This document shows positions 27,704 to 35,997 of a DNA stretch of 64,000 nt, in pieces. This stretch comes from Frondihabitans sp. PhB188. Its GTDB lineage: Bacteria > Actinomycetota > Actinomycetes > Actinomycetales > Microbacteriaceae. Within the stretch, counting starts at the first letter, position 1. Every line of letters starts with the position of its first letter. A model generated the notes under the pieces. That model was not told where the DNA came from and searched no databases. It saw only the letters and a program-made list of their open reading frames with translations. The stretch is taken from positions 529,193-593,192 of the forward strand of contig NZ_RJUO01000004.1 in NCBI RefSeq assembly GCF_003752365.1, in the 5' to 3' direction. The position numbers and the translations under genes are program-made.

Positions 27704-28389
27704 CCGACGCGCAGGAACTCCCCGGCGCCGACCAGGCCCCGCGCATCTCGGTGCTCATCGTCGACGACCACTCCATCTTCCGGTCGGGACTCCGCGCCGA
27801 CCTCGATCCCGACCTCGACGTCCTCGCCGAGGCCGCCGACGTGCCGACCGCCGTCGAGGAGATCCTGGTGCGGAAGCCCGACGTCGTGCTGCTCGACGTG
27901 CATCTTCCCGGAGGGCAGGGCGGTGGAGGGGCCGAGGTGCTGAAGCGGACGGTGTCGCGGGTTCCCGGCACGCGCTTCCTGGCGCTGAGCGTCTCGGACT
28001 CGGCAGAGGACGTCGTCGGGGTCATCCGGGGCGGCGCCCGCGGCTACATCACGAAGACCAGCTCGGGTGCCGAGGTGAGTGCCGCCGTGCGTGCGGTCGC
28101 CGGGGGAGACGCCGTGTTCTCGCCGCGGCTGGCGGGCTTCGTGCTCGACGCCTTCGGGGCCGCGAGCGGCGAGCAGGCTGACGCGGCCGACGAGCTCGAC
28201 CGCCTTTCGGCCCGCGAGCGCGAGGTGATGCGCCTCATCGCGCGCGGCTACGCCTACAAGGAGGTCGCGAGCGAGCTGTTCATCTCGATCAAGACCGTCG
28301 AGACGCACGTGTCGAGCGTGCTGCGCAAGCTGCAGCTCTCGTCGCGCCATGAGCTGACGGCGTGGGCGCTGGAGCGGCGGCTGCTGTAG
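27700..28389 (+). CDS. LuxR-family response regulator
   Basis: Partner of the PspC kinase. The 229-residue product has a receiver domain (VLIVDDHSIFRSGLRADLD; phospho-Asp in VVLLDVHLPGG) and a C-terminal LuxR helix-turn-helix (LSAREREVMRLIARGYAYKE, then SIKTVETHVSSVLRKLQLSS). The natural targets are probably the divergent PspC operon and itself. Start ATG overlaps the kinase stop. The dispersed motif GCGCAGGAACTC encodes part of its N-terminus (27709-27720). Between 28390 and 28569 there is no gene. Confidence 0.92.
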   Translation: MTDAQELPGADQAPRISVLIVDDHSIFRSGLRADLDPDLDVLAEAADVPTAVEEILVRKPDVVLLDVHLPGGQGGGGAEVLKRTVSRVPGTRFLALSVSDSAEDVVGVIRGGARGYITKTSSGAEVSAAVRAVAGGDAVFSPRLAGFVLDAFGAASGEQADAADELDRLSAREREVMRLIARGYAYKEVASELFISIKTVETHVSSVLRKLQLSSRHELTAWALERRLL

Positions 28390-28569
28390 CTCCGCCCGCC
28401 CCGCCCGCTCCGCCGCGCCCGTCCCGCCCGCCCGCTCCGCTCGACCCTCGAGATCGGCCTGAACAGGTGTCCGGGGACTATCGCTGGCGCCGATCGGGAG
28501 GCTTCAGCGCCTCCGCGTTGCCGCGCTGCCGCAGTTCAGCGGCTCAGCGGCGCGGGTCGCGGGCGGCAG

Positions 28570-28989
28570 CTAGACGAACAGGGCGCTGATCTGCTGCACG
28601 AGGGCGTCCATGTCGACGGTCGCTACATCGTCGACCTCGACGAGCGGCGTGATGTCCAGTGCGCCGCCGTCCGGGCCGCACCACACCTCGACGACGCGGG
28701 GGGCTCCGGCCGTCGCGATGCCGGCGCGAACGGTCTCGGCGTCGTCGGCCGTGAGGGTCGCGTCGACGATCACGCCCGCCTCGATGAGCCCAGCCGTCCG
28801 CCACACGGTCTCGACGCCGAGCGTGCGCACGGCCTCACGCGGTGCCACCGGGCCGGTCTGCTTCGTGATCGCCTCCTGAACGACGGACGGGTCGAGCACG
28901 GGGCACCCGAGCAGGATTCCGAGCGCGCGGGCGATCTCGGTCTTGCGGGGATCGGGGGTGCCGTTGACGATGATTGCGACCTGGGCCAT
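28570..28989 (-). CDS. P-loop-like small protein, degenerate Walker A
   Basis: A 139-residue protein that starts like an AAA/zeta-type nucleotide kinase (QVAIIVNGTPDPRKTEIARA), but the P-loop reads GTPDPRKTE instead of GxxGxGKT/S. The remainder keeps a kinase-like order (VIVDATLTADDAETVRAG, VVEVWCGP). Nucleotide binding may be lost or altered. No partner gene is evident. The assignment to the kinase superfamily is inferred from pattern only. Confidence 0.6.
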   Translation of the reverse strand: MAQVAIIVNGTPDPRKTEIARALGILLGCPVLDPSVVQEAITKQTGPVAPREAVRTLGVETVWRTAGLIEAGVIVDATLTADDAETVRAGIATAGAPRVVEVWCGPDGGALDITPLVEVDDVATVDMDALVQQISALFV

Positions 28990-29137
28990 GGGTCAATCCT
29001 GCCGGATGTGTCGGCGCTCTTCGCGCCGGCGTGCGCCGCGTCCGGTCCGCGTCGGGTCGGCGTCCGCGAGGTGGCCTCCCGCGTCGGGTCGGCGTCCGCG
29101 AGGTGACGGCAGGGGCCACCTCGGCCGTGCGCCGCGC

Positions 29138-29287
29138 CCCGACGCCTTCGCGAACCGGGTAGCGGTAGAACCTTCCACGCCCCGCGGCGACCGACGCGAT
29201 GATGCCGAAGATCGCTCGGATGACGAGCACGACGAGCATGATCCCGTGGCCGACGAAGGACACGCCGATGCCGGGCGGCAGCCCCGG
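29138..29287 (-). pseudogene. remnant of a DUF4870-like membrane protein
   Basis: A minus-strand fragment encodes one hydrophobic helix (VSFVGHGIMLVVLVIRAIFG) followed by RGRFYRYPV. This resembles the C-terminal end of DUF4870 proteins, which finish with a helix, a short basic turn and YRYP. No start, other helices or ribosome site are present. The frame continues as Arg/Pro-rich text through a local duplication (CGTCGGGTCGGCGTCCGCGA, near 29055 and 29082) and then out of frame into the P-loop-like gene, so I read it as a decayed gene. Confidence 0.45.
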
Positions 29288-29433
29288 GTCGGCGGGCGTG
29301 CCGCGGGCGGCGCTGGAGATCGAACGGTCCCCTACGTCGGTGCCCGCCGGGGCTCGAGATGGCCCTCGTCGTCGGGTCGCCGTCCGCCGTGCGACGGCGA
29401 AGGCCACCTCGCCACCCGCTAAAGGTTCGAGTA

Positions 29434-29469
29434 TTGACAGTTAGAACTCGAACGGTTAGAGTTCTAACC
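29434..29469 (+). promoter_or_regulatory. leaderless marR promoter with overlapping operator
   Basis: TTGACA (29434-29439), a 17-nt spacer and TAGAGT (29457-29462) are followed by 7 nt and the ATG at 29470. A perfect 10-bp inverted repeat GTTAGAACTC/GAGTTCTAAC (29440-29449 and 29459-29468) with a 9-bp centre covers the spacer, the -10 and the start point. A second, GTTCGAG/CTCGAAC (29425-29431 and 29447-29453), overlaps the -35. A textbook autorepression site. Confidence 0.85.
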
Positions 29470-29919
29470 ATGAACGCGGACACCCCACCCCTCACGACCA
29501 GCCTGGACCTCCTGCGCTGGATCGGCTGGGCGCAGCGCGAAGCCGGCATGGACTGGATTCGCGAGCGCGAGCTCACGCACGAGCAGAGCTTCGCACTGGG
29601 ATTCCTCGTTCAGAACCCCGGATCGATCCAGCGCGACATCGCTGCGATCACCCGGACGAGCGCCGCGAGCGTGTCGAGCCTCCTGCAGGGGCTCGAACGG
29701 CGAGGGCTCATCGAGCGCCGCACCTCCGGGGGCGACTCGCGCAGCAAGCGCGTGTTCGCCACCCCGGCCGGCGTCGAGCTCATCGACGGATTCGACGTCG
29801 CCATGCGCGATGCCGAGGAGTCGATCCTCGCCCCCCTCGACGAGGCCGAGCGTGTCACGCTCCACGACCTGCTCGCCAAGATCACCTCCGTGCTTCCGCA
29901 GCCGACCCGGCCCGAGTAG
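29470..29919 (+). CDS. MarR-family regulator
   Basis: A 149-residue winged-helix repressor with a MarR core: NPGSIQRDIAAITRTSAASV (recognition helix region), LLQGLERRGLIERRTSGGDS (wing with the typical D-S-R) and ATPAGVELIDGF. It precedes a MATE-family exporter by 71 bp in the same direction and very probably controls it together with itself through the inverted repeat over its own promoter. The ligand would be a substrate of the pump. Its mRNA appears leaderless. Confidence 0.9.
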   Translation: MNADTPPLTTSLDLLRWIGWAQREAGMDWIRERELTHEQSFALGFLVQNPGSIQRDIAAITRTSAASVSSLLQGLERRGLIERRTSGGDSRSKRVFATPAGVELIDGFDVAMRDAEESILAPLDEAERVTLHDLLAKITSVLPQPTRPE

Positions 29920-29990
29920 CGCTCCCTCTTACCTCTCTCTTCGTCGGCCCCGTCGACGAGAAGCTTTGCCCTGCCCGGAAAGGAGCAGTC

Positions 29991-31427
29991 ATGAGCACCG
30001 AAACCCCCTCCCCGAACGTCGAGACGTCCGCGCGGTCCAACCGGTGGTACCTCTCCAACGCACCCATGGTGCGTGCCCTCCTGCACCTCTGCGTGCCCAT
30101 GGCCGCCGCGATGATCGTCGGCGCCGTCTACAACGTCATCAACGCCGGCTTCATCGGCTCGCTCCACGACACCGCCCTCCTCGCCGCAGTCACGTTCGGC
30201 TCGCCGATCCTCGGCCTGGTCATGGCCGTGGGCGGCGTCTTCGGCGTCGGCGGAAGCGCACTCATCTCGCGCCTCCTCGGAGCCAGCGAGAACGATCCCG
30301 AGAAGGCCGGCGACATCAAGCACGTCGCGTCGTTCGCGGTGTGGGGCGCTGTCGTCGTCGGCGTCGTGCTCGGCGGCCTCGGCCTCGTGCTCCTGCACCC
30401 GCTGGTCGGGGTCCTCGGCGCCCACGGGGTGGCCGTCGCACCGACAGCCGCCTTCGTCGGCGTGATGCTGGCGTTCGTGCCCGTGCTGGCCGCCGCGTTC
30501 TGCCTCGAGCAGATCGTGCGCGCCGAGGGCGCAGCCCGCCAGGTCATGATCGGCCTGATCGCCTCCACCGTCGCGAACCTCGTGTTCGACGTGCTGTTCA
30601 TCCTCGTGCTCCACTGGGGCGTCGCAGGCGCCGCTCTGGCGATCGGCCTCTCGAACGTCGTCACCATTGTCTACTTCGTCACCTGGCTCACCCGCCATAG
30701 CGAGCACATCAGCCTGGCGCCGAAGTGGTTCAGCCTCTCGCCCGCCATCGTCAAGCCGGTCTTCGGCGTCGGAGTCGGCGAGCTGCTCCAGTCGGCCTTC
30801 CTCATCGTCACGTCGCTCGTGCTCAACAACCTCGCCGCCGGCTACGGCGACGGCCCGCTCGCCGCCATGGGAGTCGCCGTCCGCATCGCTCAGGTGCCGG
30901 AGTTCCTGGTGATGGGCGTCACGCTAGGCATCCTGCCGCTCCTCGCCTACTCGTTCGGCAAGGGCGACGGCGCTCGTCTCGCCTCGGCGCTCCGAGCCGG
31001 CGCACTGACTGTCGGAACGATCACCGTCGTCTCGGCCGTCGTCGTCTTCGTCTTCCGCGACCCGATCTTCTCGGCCTTCGTCAGCGACCCGAAGGTGCTG
31101 GCCATCGGCGCCACCATAATGACGGCGCAGCTCGTCGCCATGATCGCCAACGGCTTCACCGGCCTTCTCACCTCGCTCTTCCAAGCGACCGGCCGTGCCA
31201 CGGCGGCCATCGTCATCTCGATGGCGCAGGGTGTCCTGTTCATCCCGATCGTGATCTTCGGCAACCTCTGGTTCGGCCTCGGCGGAATCATCTGGTCGCT
31301 CACCGTCACCGAGATCCTGGTGTTCGTCGCCGCTGTGGTGCTGTGGCTCACATCGCGCCGGGCCATCGCCACGGGTCTCGCCGAGGGCACTCCCGAGCGC
31401 GCCGAGGCCACGCTGCAAGAGGCCTGA
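29991..31427 (+). CDS. MATE-family multidrug efflux transporter
   Basis: A 478-residue, twelve-helix exporter that uses an ion gradient to extrude drugs or cationic metabolites. MATE features include PMAAAMIVGAVYNVINAGFI at the start of the first bundle, and the internally repeated second half starting at FGVGVGELLQSAFLIVTSLV. A good ribosome site (AAAGGAG) precedes the ATG. Regulated in all likelihood by the MarR gene just upstream. Followed by a terminator hairpin at 31465-31496. Confidence 0.9.
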   Translation: MSTETPSPNVETSARSNRWYLSNAPMVRALLHLCVPMAAAMIVGAVYNVINAGFIGSLHDTALLAAVTFGSPILGLVMAVGGVFGVGGSALISRLLGASENDPEKAGDIKHVASFAVWGAVVVGVVLGGLGLVLLHPLVGVLGAHGVAVAPTAAFVGVMLAFVPVLAAAFCLEQIVRAEGAARQVMIGLIASTVANLVFDVLFILVLHWGVAGAALAIGLSNVVTIVYFVTWLTRHSEHISLAPKWFSLSPAIVKPVFGVGVGELLQSAFLIVTSLVLNNLAAGYGDGPLAAMGVAVRIAQVPEFLVMGVTLGILPLLAYSFGKGDGARLASALRAGALTVGTITVVSAVVVFVFRDPIFSAFVSDPKVLAIGATIMTAQLVAMIANGFTGLLTSLFQATGRATAAIVISMAQGVLFIPIVIFGNLWFGLGGIIWSLTVTEILVFVAAVVLWLTSRRAIATGLAEGTPERAEATLQEA

Positions 31428-31464
31428 CCTCGTCCATCTGAGTCCCGACACGGGCGCAGGAATC

Positions 31465-31496
31465 GGCCCCCGCCGTCGCACCCCGACGGCGGGGCC
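31465..31496. terminator. terminator hairpin after MATE gene
   Basis: A GC-rich 13-bp stem (GGCCCC-CGCCGTCG with CGACGGCGGGGCC, one bulged base) between the converging MATE and NmrA genes. A dispersed-motif variant GGGCGCAGGAATC (31452-31464) sits directly before it. Confidence 0.65.
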
Positions 31497-31521
31497 GCTC
31501 GCGTCTCCGCCGGCGCCCCGC

Positions 31522-32385
31522 CTAGTGCCCCTGGGGTGCCGGGGCGGCCAGCACGTCGCGCACCGTGACCGGCTGGCGCCCGAGCAGCTCGCCGAGCAGG
31601 GGATCGGTGCCGGCGAAGAAGCCCAAGTCGGCAGCCTCGTACATGCCCAGCATGAATCGCGCCAGGAACTCCGGCTGGCCCGCTGCCACCTGACGGGCGA
31701 CCCACTCCTCCGGGTCGACCACGCGGGTCGTGACCTCGCGGCCGGTCAGCTCGGAGGCGATCGCGGCGACCTCGACGAAGGTGGGGGCGGCGCTCGCCGT
31801 GATCGTGACGAGGCCCTCGCGCGGAGTCGCCGCGGTCAGGATATGCGCCGCAGCCTCGGCCGCGTCGCCGCGCGAGGTCCACGAGACGGGTCCGTCGGCG
31901 GGCACCTCGATCACTCCGGTCTCGCGCCAGGGGCCGAGCAGCCAGGCGAGGCTGTGGGCATAGAAGCCGTTGCGGAGCGAGGTCCATGCAACGCCGGACT
32001 CGGCGAGGAGCTTCTCGGTCGCGTAGTGATCGCGGCCCGGGCCGAATGGGGTATCGGCGGCGGCGCCCTGGTGGCTCGTGTAGAGGATCCGGCCGACGCC
32101 CGCGGCTGCGGCGGCGCCGATGGCCGTGCGCTGCAGCTCGACGGCATCGGCGCGGGGGTCGCTGGACGACACGAGCAGCAGCTGATCGGCGGCGTCGAAC
32201 GCGGAGGGAAGCGACTCAGCGTCGGCGTAGTCGCCGCGGCGCACGTCGATGCCGAGGTCGGCGAAGCGCTGGGCTTTCGCGACGTCGCGCGCGACGACTG
32301 CGAGCTCGGCGGCGGGAACCCTCGTGAGCAGCTGGTCGACGGTCGCGCCGTTCAGCGCGCCGGTGGCTCCGGTGATGACGATCAT
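31522..32385 (-). CDS. NmrA/QorB-like NAD(P)-binding oxidoreductase
   Basis: A 287-residue atypical short-chain dehydrogenase of the NmrA/QorB group, expected to act as an NADPH:quinone reductase or a redox sensor. It starts MIVITGATGALNGATVDQLL, a Rossmann loop with an Asn in the third Gly-rich position, and has the loop YTSHQGAA and the downstream SLRNGFYAHSL that are typical of QorB-like proteins. It diverges from a TetR regulator 103 bp away, its probable repressor. Confidence 0.83.
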   Translation of the reverse strand: MIVITGATGALNGATVDQLLTRVPAAELAVVARDVAKAQRFADLGIDVRRGDYADAESLPSAFDAADQLLLVSSSDPRADAVELQRTAIGAAAAAGVGRILYTSHQGAAADTPFGPGRDHYATEKLLAESGVAWTSLRNGFYAHSLAWLLGPWRETGVIEVPADGPVSWTSRGDAAEAAAHILTAATPREGLVTITASAAPTFVEVAAIASELTGREVTTRVVDPEEWVARQVAAGQPEFLARFMLGMYEAADLGFFAGTDPLLGELLGRQPVTVRDVLAAPAPQGH

Positions 32386-32476
32386 GGGTGTGCCTCTCGT
32401 GCGTTCGACGAATCACCGTTATCGATGAATACCGTGGAACGCTACCAGCGGAAACACAGTGATAGCAAGACTGCGT

Positions 32477-32488
32477 TATCGTCGATTC
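32477..32488 (+). promoter_or_regulatory. leaderless tetR -10 with GTTATCG repeats
   Basis: TATCGT (32477-32482) precedes the ATG at 32489 by 6 nt. The heptamer GTTATCG occurs here and again near 32418, with ATCGAT within the latter. The two copies flank the intergenic region between the divergent genes and may form the TetR binding sites. Confidence 0.5.
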
Positions 32489-33247
32489 ATGACCGAGACC
32501 GCCAAGGCCAGCGACCGTGCCGATACACGCACCCGGATCGTCGACGTGGCTGCCCGGCTGCTCCGCGACGAGGGGCCTGTCGCCGTCACGACGCGGGGTG
32601 TGGCCCAGGCCGCGGGCGTCCAGGCCCCGACCATCTACCGGATCTTCGGCGACAAGGAGGGCCTGCTCGAGGCCGTCGCCGAGACGGTCATGGAGGAGTT
32701 CGTCTCGGCTAAGGCGGCGGTCGTGGCCGATGCCGAGGCCGGCGACATCGATCCGCTCGTCGACCTTCGCGCGGGCTGGACGGCTCAGCTCGAGTTCGGA
32801 CTGTCGAGCCCGGCCCTCTTCTCCCTGCTCAGCGACCCGTTGCGGGTGCGCCACTCGCCGTCCGCGAAGGCCGGGCAGCGCGTGCTCGAGGCGAGGCTCC
32901 ACCGCGTAGCGCTCACCGGGCGGCTCCGCGTCAGCGAGAGCCGCGCCGTCGACATGATCAGCTCGGCGGGCGTCGGCGCGATCACCACGACGCTGGCGCG
33001 CGGCCCGGTCGGCGACGAACGGGCCAGCGTCCTCGAGCGCTACGACCTCGGCACCGCCGATGCGATGTACGAGGCCGTGCTGGCTCAGATCCTGACCGAC
33101 GCGCCGGCGGGCCCGCCCGCAGACGCAGGCGTCCTGGCCGCTGCGGTGGCCCTGCGTGCTGTCGCGCCCTCGCTCGAGTCGCTGTCGGTGCCGGAGCGCG
33201 AGCTGCTGGGCGAGTGGCTCGACCGCGAGATCGCCGCGCGGCAGTAG
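32489..33247 (+). CDS. TetR-family regulator
   Basis: A 252-residue TetR repressor. The N-terminal helix-turn-helix is clear (TRTRIVDVAARLLRDEGP, VTTRGVAQAAGVQAPTIYRIFG). The larger ligand-binding half is variable and gives no clue to the inducer, but the divergent NmrA/QorB-like oxidoreductase suggests a quinone or electrophile signal. The ATG at 32489 is preferred because of the leaderless promoter; an upstream extension starts at 32459. Confidence 0.88.
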   Translation: MTETAKASDRADTRTRIVDVAARLLRDEGPVAVTTRGVAQAAGVQAPTIYRIFGDKEGLLEAVAETVMEEFVSAKAAVVADAEAGDIDPLVDLRAGWTAQLEFGLSSPALFSLLSDPLRVRHSPSAKAGQRVLEARLHRVALTGRLRVSESRAVDMISSAGVGAITTTLARGPVGDERASVLERYDLGTADAMYEAVLAQILTDAPAGPPADAGVLAAAVALRAVAPSLESLSVPERELLGEWLDREIAARQ

Positions 33248-33346
33248 GGGGCGCTTCGCGGGTGCCCGCCGGAACGGGCAGGCCTCCGGGGGTGAGCCCG
33301 AACGGAGGAGTACCCGCCGATGACGGCTCAGCTGATCGACGGCAGG

Positions 33347-33360
33347 GAGTTCCTGCGCCC
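33347..33360 (-). repeat. dispersed motif GAGTTCCTGCGCCC
   Basis: An exact intergenic copy, reverse orientation, between the converging tetR and sugar-binding genes, 13 bp from a terminator hairpin. Confidence 0.7.
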
Positions 33361-33373
33361 GCGCCTCGACGCA

Positions 33374-33409
33374 AGGACCCCCGCCCGGCCGAAGCCGAGC
33401 GGGGGTCCT
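33374..33409 (-). terminator. terminator of the sugar ABC operon
   Basis: An 11-bp stem (AGGACCCCCGC, 33374-33384, with 33399-33409) around a 14-nt loop, 17 bp after the sugar-binding protein gene. Confidence 0.8.
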
Positions 33410-33426
33410 GTGCGAGCCGGGAGGTG

Positions 33427-34536
33427 TTACTGACCGGCCTTGGCCAGCGCCTCGAGGGTCGAGTTGTTGGCGTACTCCTTCACCGCGTTGTCCTTGGTGA
33501 TGAGGATCGGGGTCAGCTCGATGGCCGGAACCGTCTTGACGCCGTTGTAGTTGTTCTTCTTGTCGAGCACCGTCTTCGGCTTGTCGCCCTTCGAGAGGGT
33601 GGTGACGAGGTCGACCGCGGCCTGAGCCTCGGTGTCGGTGTTCTTGTAGATGGTCGAGTACTGCGTGCCGTTCATGATGAGCGGGATCGACGCGGTCTCG
33701 GAGTCCTGACCCGTGACGACCGGGTTGGGCTTTCCAGCGGACTTCGTGGCCTGCAGGATCGCACGGCCCAGGGTGTCGTTGGGGGAGAGGACGCCGTCGA
33801 GCTTCGTCGAACCGGAGTAGTCGGCCTGGAGCAGGTTGCTCATGCGCGACTGGGCGTTCTGAGCGAGCCAGCCCTGCGTCGAGACCTGCTTGAAGGTGGT
33901 CTGCTTCGAGACGACCTTGAGCGTGCCGTCGTCGATCTTCGGCTGGAGCACGTCCATGGCGCCGTTGAAGAACACCGGGGCGTTCGCGTCGTCGGGCGAA
34001 CCGGCGAACAGCTCGATGTTGTACGGGCCGTCGCCCTTCAGCTTGGCGAGACCGTCGAGGAGCGCCTGGCCCTGCAGCTGGCCGACCTTGAAGTTGTTGA
34101 ACGCGACGTAGTAGTCGACGTTCTTCGTGCCGGTGATGTTGCGGTCCCATGCGATGACGGGGATGCCGGCGTCCTTGGCCTGCTTGACCTGGGTGCCGAG
34201 CTGCGAGCCGTCCTGGGCGGCGATGATGATCGCCTTGTCGCCCTTGGTGACCATGCCCGAGATCTGGTTCTGCTGGTCGGTGACCGTCGACGAGGCGGCG
34301 GCGTACTGCACGTCGGCCTTGAAGCCGGCGGCGGCGAGCGACTTCTCGAACGCGGCCTTGGCGAGCACCCAGTTCTGCGAGGTCTTGGCGGGCAGCGCGA
34401 CGCCGATGGTCGAGCCCTTGGGGATGTCGACCGACGAACCCGAGTCCGAGCCGCCGCGGGCGGTTCCGGAGCACGAGGTCAGCGTGACGACGGTCAGAGC
34501 AGCGACCGCGAGGCCGCCGATGAGCTGTTTCTTCAT
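33427..34536 (-). CDS. chvE: sugar ABC transporter substrate-binding lipoprotein (ChvE type)
   Basis: Extracellular receptor of a CUT2-type sugar importer. The 369-residue product has a lipoprotein signal (MKKQLIGGLAVAALTVVTL, lipobox LTSC) and a periplasmic-binding-protein type I fold (IGVALPAKTSQNWVLAK, IIIAAQDGSQLGTQVKQAK, VIAWDRNI) close to ChvE/XylF multiple-sugar receptors. The start is the ATG at 34536. It follows the permease gene after 135 bp and is the last gene of the operon, which is unusual, as the binding protein often comes first. Confidence 0.9.
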   Translation of the reverse strand: MKKQLIGGLAVAALTVVTLTSCSGTARGGSDSGSSVDIPKGSTIGVALPAKTSQNWVLAKAAFEKSLAAAGFKADVQYAAASSTVTDQQNQISGMVTKGDKAIIIAAQDGSQLGTQVKQAKDAGIPVIAWDRNITGTKNVDYYVAFNNFKVGQLQGQALLDGLAKLKGDGPYNIELFAGSPDDANAPVFFNGAMDVLQPKIDDGTLKVVSKQTTFKQVSTQGWLAQNAQSRMSNLLQADYSGSTKLDGVLSPNDTLGRAILQATKSAGKPNPVVTGQDSETASIPLIMNGTQYSTIYKNTDTEAQAAVDLVTTLSKGDKPKTVLDKKNNYNGVKTVPAIELTPILITKDNAVKEYANNSTLEALAKAGQ

Positions 34537-34671
34537 TGAAAGGCTTCTTTCATTTCTGTGGTGGTGTGCGCCTGGGCGCACGTGGTGTGGGTGCTGGTGC
34601 ATCCGGTGCTGTGGGACGAGTGGTGCATCCCGTGTTTCTGCTGGTGCCTGAGGGGCCTGCGAGTGCGCCGC

Positions 34672-35997
34672 TCAGGGAAGCAAAACCTGTGAGTCCTGGT
34701 CGATCGACTGCGGCTGCGCGCCGGAGCCCTTCAGGCCGCCGGACGTGGGTCCGTCGTCCTTCTTGTTCTTGCGACCGAAGCCGCGGGTCAGGTAGCCGGT
34801 GATCGACGGGCGGCCCTGAGTCTTGTTGTAGACGTCGAACGCGACGGCGATCAGGAGGACGAGACCGCGGATGATCTGGACCAGGTTGGTGTCGATGCCC
34901 TTGAGCGAGAGGCCGTTAGCCAGGAACGCGAGGACGAGACCACCGATGATCGAGGCGACGACGGTTCCGACGCCACCCGCGACCGCGGCTCCACCGACGA
35001 AGACGGCGGCGATCGCGTCGAGCTCCCAGCCGGTTCCGTCAGCCGGGCCGGACGAACCCGAGTAGCCGACGAACACCATGCCGGCGACGGCGGCGAGCAC
35101 CGACATGTTGAGCATGACGAGGAAGTTGACGCGGCGCGAGTTGACGCCCGAGAGGACCGCGGCGTTCGAGTTGCCGCCGACTGCGTAGAGGTGGCGGCCG
35201 AAGGTGGTGGTGTTCGTGACGAAGCCGTAGATGATGACGAGCACGCCGAGGATGATCGCGACGATCGGGACGGACGTGTTGGGGCGACCCGAGGCGAACA
35301 GGATGGTGGCGTAGGCGGTGACGCCGCCGAGCACGACGATGCGGACGATGCTGGTCCACAGCGGAGCCGGCTGCGCGCCCATCTTGACGCGGTTGTTGCG
35401 GGCACGGAATTCGAAGATGACGATCGCGACGATCGTGACGATGCCGAGGAGCAGGGTGCCGTTGCTGAAGCCGGTGTTGGGGCCGAAGTCGCTGATGTAG
35501 CCGTTGCCGATGTTCTGGAAGTCGTCGGGCACCGGCACGGCGGTCGAGTTGCCGATGGCCTGGTTGGCGCCTCGGAAGATCAGCTGACCGGCGAGGGTCA
35601 CGATGAACGCGGGGACTCGCACGTAGGCGACCCAGAAGCCCTGCCATGCGCCGACGAGCACGCCGACCACGAGGCCGAGGATGATCGCGGCCCACCACGA
35701 CCAGTGCCAGACCGCCATGGCCTGCGCCACGATGATGCCGACGAACGCCGCGACGGAGCCGACCGACAGGTCGATGTGACCGGCGACGATGACCATCACC
35801 ATGCCGATGGCCAGGATCAGGATGTACGAGTACTGCTGGAAGACGTTGATGACGTTTCCGGGAGCGAGGGTGTTGCCACCGGTCCAGATCTGGAAGCCGA
35901 TGATGATCACGATCAGCGCGATGATCATGCCGTACTGGCTGATCCCGCCCCCCTTGTTGCCGAGGATGCTGTCGATGTTCTTCTTGATGTTCGTCAT
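34672..35997 (-). CDS. mmsB: sugar ABC transporter permease (GguB/MmsB type)
   Basis: The 441-residue membrane subunit of the CUT2 importer, with ten or so helices and family stretches such as [38 protein letters not shown] and [19 protein letters not shown]. Its start overlaps the ATPase stop (ATGA). It is longer than RbsC because of extra helices, as is typical for GguB/XylH-type permeases. Confidence 0.92.
   Translation of the reverse strand: MTNIKKNIDSILGNKGGGISQYGMIIALIVIIIGFQIWTGGNTLAPGNVINVFQQYSYILILAIGMVMVIVAGHIDLSVGSVAAFVGIIVAQAMAVWHWSWWAAIILGLVVGVLVGAWQGFWVAYVRVPAFIVTLAGQLIFRGANQAIGNSTAVPVPDDFQNIGNGYISDFGPNTGFSNGTLLLGIVTIVAIVIFEFRARNNRVKMGAQPAPLWTSIVRIVVLGGVTAYATILFASGRPNTSVPIVAIILGVLVIIYGFVTNTTTFGRHLYAVGGNSNAAVLSGVNSRRVNFLVMLNMSVLAAVAGMVFVGYSGSSGPADGTGWELDAIAAVFVGGAAVAGGVGTVVASIIGGLVLAFLANGLSLKGIDTNLVQIIRGLVLLIAVAFDVYNKTQGRPSITGYLTRGFGRKNKKDDGPTSGGLKGSGAQPQSIDQDSQVLLP

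Noticed and set aside
28835..29137. Continuation of the DUF4870-like frame to its stop
   Set aside because: The residues are repeat-derived Arg/Pro-rich and run out of frame into the gene at 28570-28989.
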